Origin: Sterolibacterium denitrificans
Lineage (GTDB): Bacteria > Pseudomonadota > Gammaproteobacteria > Burkholderiales > Rhodocyclaceae
Assembly (NCBI RefSeq): GCF_900174485.1
Contig: NZ_LT837803.1
Location: 2,867,305 to 2,931,304, forward strand
Reading direction: 5' to 3'
Length of the DNA: 64,000 nucleotides
In this document: in pieces, positions 62,811 to 64,000 of the stretch
How positions within the stretch are numbered: the stretch's first letter is position 1
How the letters are laid out: each line of letters opens with the position of its first letter
Translations under genes and position numbers: made by a program
The notes under the pieces: generated by a model
What the model was told of the DNA's origin: nothing
What the model saw: the letters and a program-made list of their open reading frames with translations, nothing else
Databases searched by the model: none

Positions 62811-64000
62811 TTACTTCTTCACCGGCTCGCCCAGATAATCGTTGGTCACCTGCGCGGCCAGATAGCCCGGCCCGCCGAGGATCATGCCGCCCGGATACAT
62901 CGAAGCGCCGCCGAGGAACAGGCCGTCGATCGGCGTCTCGCTGCAGGAACACAGGTCGTTCGGCCGCAGATAGCCGAGTTGCAGCGTCGAGTAGGCGCCG
63001 TGCTTGTAGGAGCCGCGGTGCATGGTGGTGAGCTTTTCCTCGATGTCGATCGGCGAGACGGTGCGTTGCTGCACCACCTTGTCCACCGTGGCGTACTGCT
63101 TGATGAGATCGAGGCAGCCGGCGGCGAACGCCGGCGTGCGGGCGCGCCACTCGGGATCGTAGGCGACCACGGCTTCGGCGCGGATCACGCTGTGGTTGGG
63201 TGGCGCCATGGTCTTGTCGAAAGTCGTCGGCTGGGCGATGTGCAGCCATTCGGGGCCATTCGTGGTTTTGCCGTCGACGCGGTCGAGGTGATCGAGCAGT
63301 TCGTCCTCGGTCTCCAGGCCGATGAATACCGTCATCGCTTCATTCACCCGCGGATCCTGGGCGTTGTAGCGCACGCCGCCGTCGATGCCCAGATGCAGGC
63401 CGAAGAAGGAGCGTTCTTCCCAGCGCCAGTTGTCGACCGCCTGATGCAGGGCGTAAGGCACGTCGTCCTTGGGCAGCAGTTGCTTGAAGGTCTGCACCGG
63501 ATTCAGGGTAGACACCACCGCATCGGCCATGAAGCGCCGGCCGTCCTGCAGCTCGACGCCGGTAACACGGTTGTCCTCGACCAGAATGCGGGTGACTTCA
63601 TTCTCGTCGATCACCGTGCCGCCATTCTTCACGAAGACGCGATACATCCCGGACGAGAGCCGGTGCGAACCGCCCTTGACGAAGGCAGCATCCAGCATGC
63701 GGCCCAGATACAGCGGATAGAGAAAACCCAGCGGGTCGGCCAGATGGATGCCCCACATTGCCGGGAAACTCAGCAACGCCATGCGCACGCGCGGGTGGGT
63801 GAAGCCGTAGTGGTCGATGACTTCGAGGCAACTCAGTTCGGAAATCTCGGCCAGTTTGGCGCCGACTTCGGTCTCACCGAATTCGGCGAGCTGGTCGAGC
63901 GCGGGCTTGGGCAGCTCGTAGGTCATGGGGATCAGGTAGTCGTCCAGCATGGGCTGGAATTCGTCCCACATGGCGAGGTAGGCCGCCGCATCTTCCTTGC
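62811..64000 (-). CDS. Phytoene-desaturase-like FAD oxidoreductase, C-terminal part (cut by window edge)
   Basis: At least 396 residues, open to the right edge. The N-terminal FAD-binding GxGxxG is outside the window, as are about 130 residues of the typical 520. Visible are the desaturase/CrtI-like middle region (VVSTLNPVQTFKQLLPKDDV) and the C-terminal FAD signature GLFLGGASMYPGGMILGGPG. The mid-part PAMWGIHLADPLGFLYPLYL is hydrophobic. Such NAD(P)/FAD proteins (PDH-related, RetSat-like) often have unknown substrates. A methionine at 63971 is not a plausible start because the frame continues. Confidence 0.85.
   Translation of the reverse strand, partial: KEDAAAYLAMWDEFQPMLDDYLIPMTYELPKPALDQLAEFGETEVGAKLAEISELSCLEVIDHYGFTHPRVRMALLSFPAMWGIHLADPLGFLYPLYLGRMLDAAFVKGGSHRLSSGMYRVFVKNGGTVIDENEVTRILVEDNRVTGVELQDGRRFMADAVVSTLNPVQTFKQLLPKDDVPYALHQAVDNWRWEERSFFGLHLGIDGGVRYNAQDPRVNEAMTVFIGLETEDELLDHLDRVDGKTTNGPEWLHIAQPTTFDKTMAPPNHSVIRAEAVVAYDPEWRARTPAFAAGCLDLIKQYATVDKVVQQRTVSPIDIEEKLTTMHRGSYKHGAYSTLQLGYLRPNDLCSCSETPIDGLFLGGASMYPGGMILGGPGYLAAQVTNDYLGEPVKK

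Overview
The window is high-GC, densely coded chromosome from a Gram-negative bacterium, most likely a betaproteobacterium of the Rhodocyclales/Sterolibacteriaceae type. The support is an LPS transport and Kdo gene set, a Mla lipid-transport operon running into ibaG-murA and then his genes, a phasin with PHA-type regulatory DNA, and typical betaproteobacterial gene order. A FadL-type porin, a DUF1329 protein, an alpha/beta-hydrolase lipoprotein and an SDR-MaoC-thiolase operon resemble those of steroid or terpenoid degraders. A Sterolibacterium- or Denitratisoma-like organism is a reasonable but unproven guess. I saw no rRNA, CRISPR array, prophage, transposase or integrase.

Layout. 1-384: start of pyrF (minus, cut by the window edge). 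523-5122: RND efflux operon with a small DUF2892 membrane protein, behind a promoter whose -10 lies inside an inverted repeat. 5135-5959: MoCF-domain (CinA N-terminal type) gene. 5958-7174: phasin gene, its terminator and a 570-bp regulatory region. 7175-10773 (minus): kdsD-kdsC-lptC-lptA and then an enoyl-CoA hydratase. 10895-12868: KefB-type antiporter. 12933-27121 (minus): mlaF-E-D-A-C-B, an ABC-2 exporter pair, ibaG, murA, hisG, hisD, then hisB-H-A-F-I. hisC lies inside this block on the opposite strand and hisE is absent.

27316-35856 (plus): thioesterase, an unknown small protein, leuS, lptE, holA, proA, a chalcone-isomerase-like secreted protein, a VirB1-like transglycosylase and a beta-barrel protein. 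35955-44808: sulfur block with a MalY/PatB C-S lyase, cysK, a CysB-type regulator, cysAWT and the sulfate-binding protein (all minus), then metY (plus). 44834-52436: DUF1329 protein, PAS-chemoreceptor, hydrolase lipoprotein, gdhA and a FadL-type porin. 52490-58429 (minus): ilvA, a SulP transporter and the thiolase-MaoC-SDR operon. 58614-64000: a long TonB, tRNA-Met(CAU), a UbiH-family hydroxylase, DsbC, and a phytoene-desaturase-like oxidoreductase cut by the right edge.

Most of the window is housekeeping, and I do not see a clear new multi-gene system. The best unexplained signals are in non-coding DNA. They are short degenerate tandem repeats (7-12 bp units) in many gene gaps, with a related 9-bp repeat inside cysA; a promoter that predicts a leaderless RND mRNA; TGC-rich repeats around a consensus phasin promoter; an inverted motif pair upstream of cysTWA; and a perfect palindrome in the chemoreceptor promoter. 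Gene-order oddities are inverted hisC, missing hisE, and a crotonase where lptB is expected.
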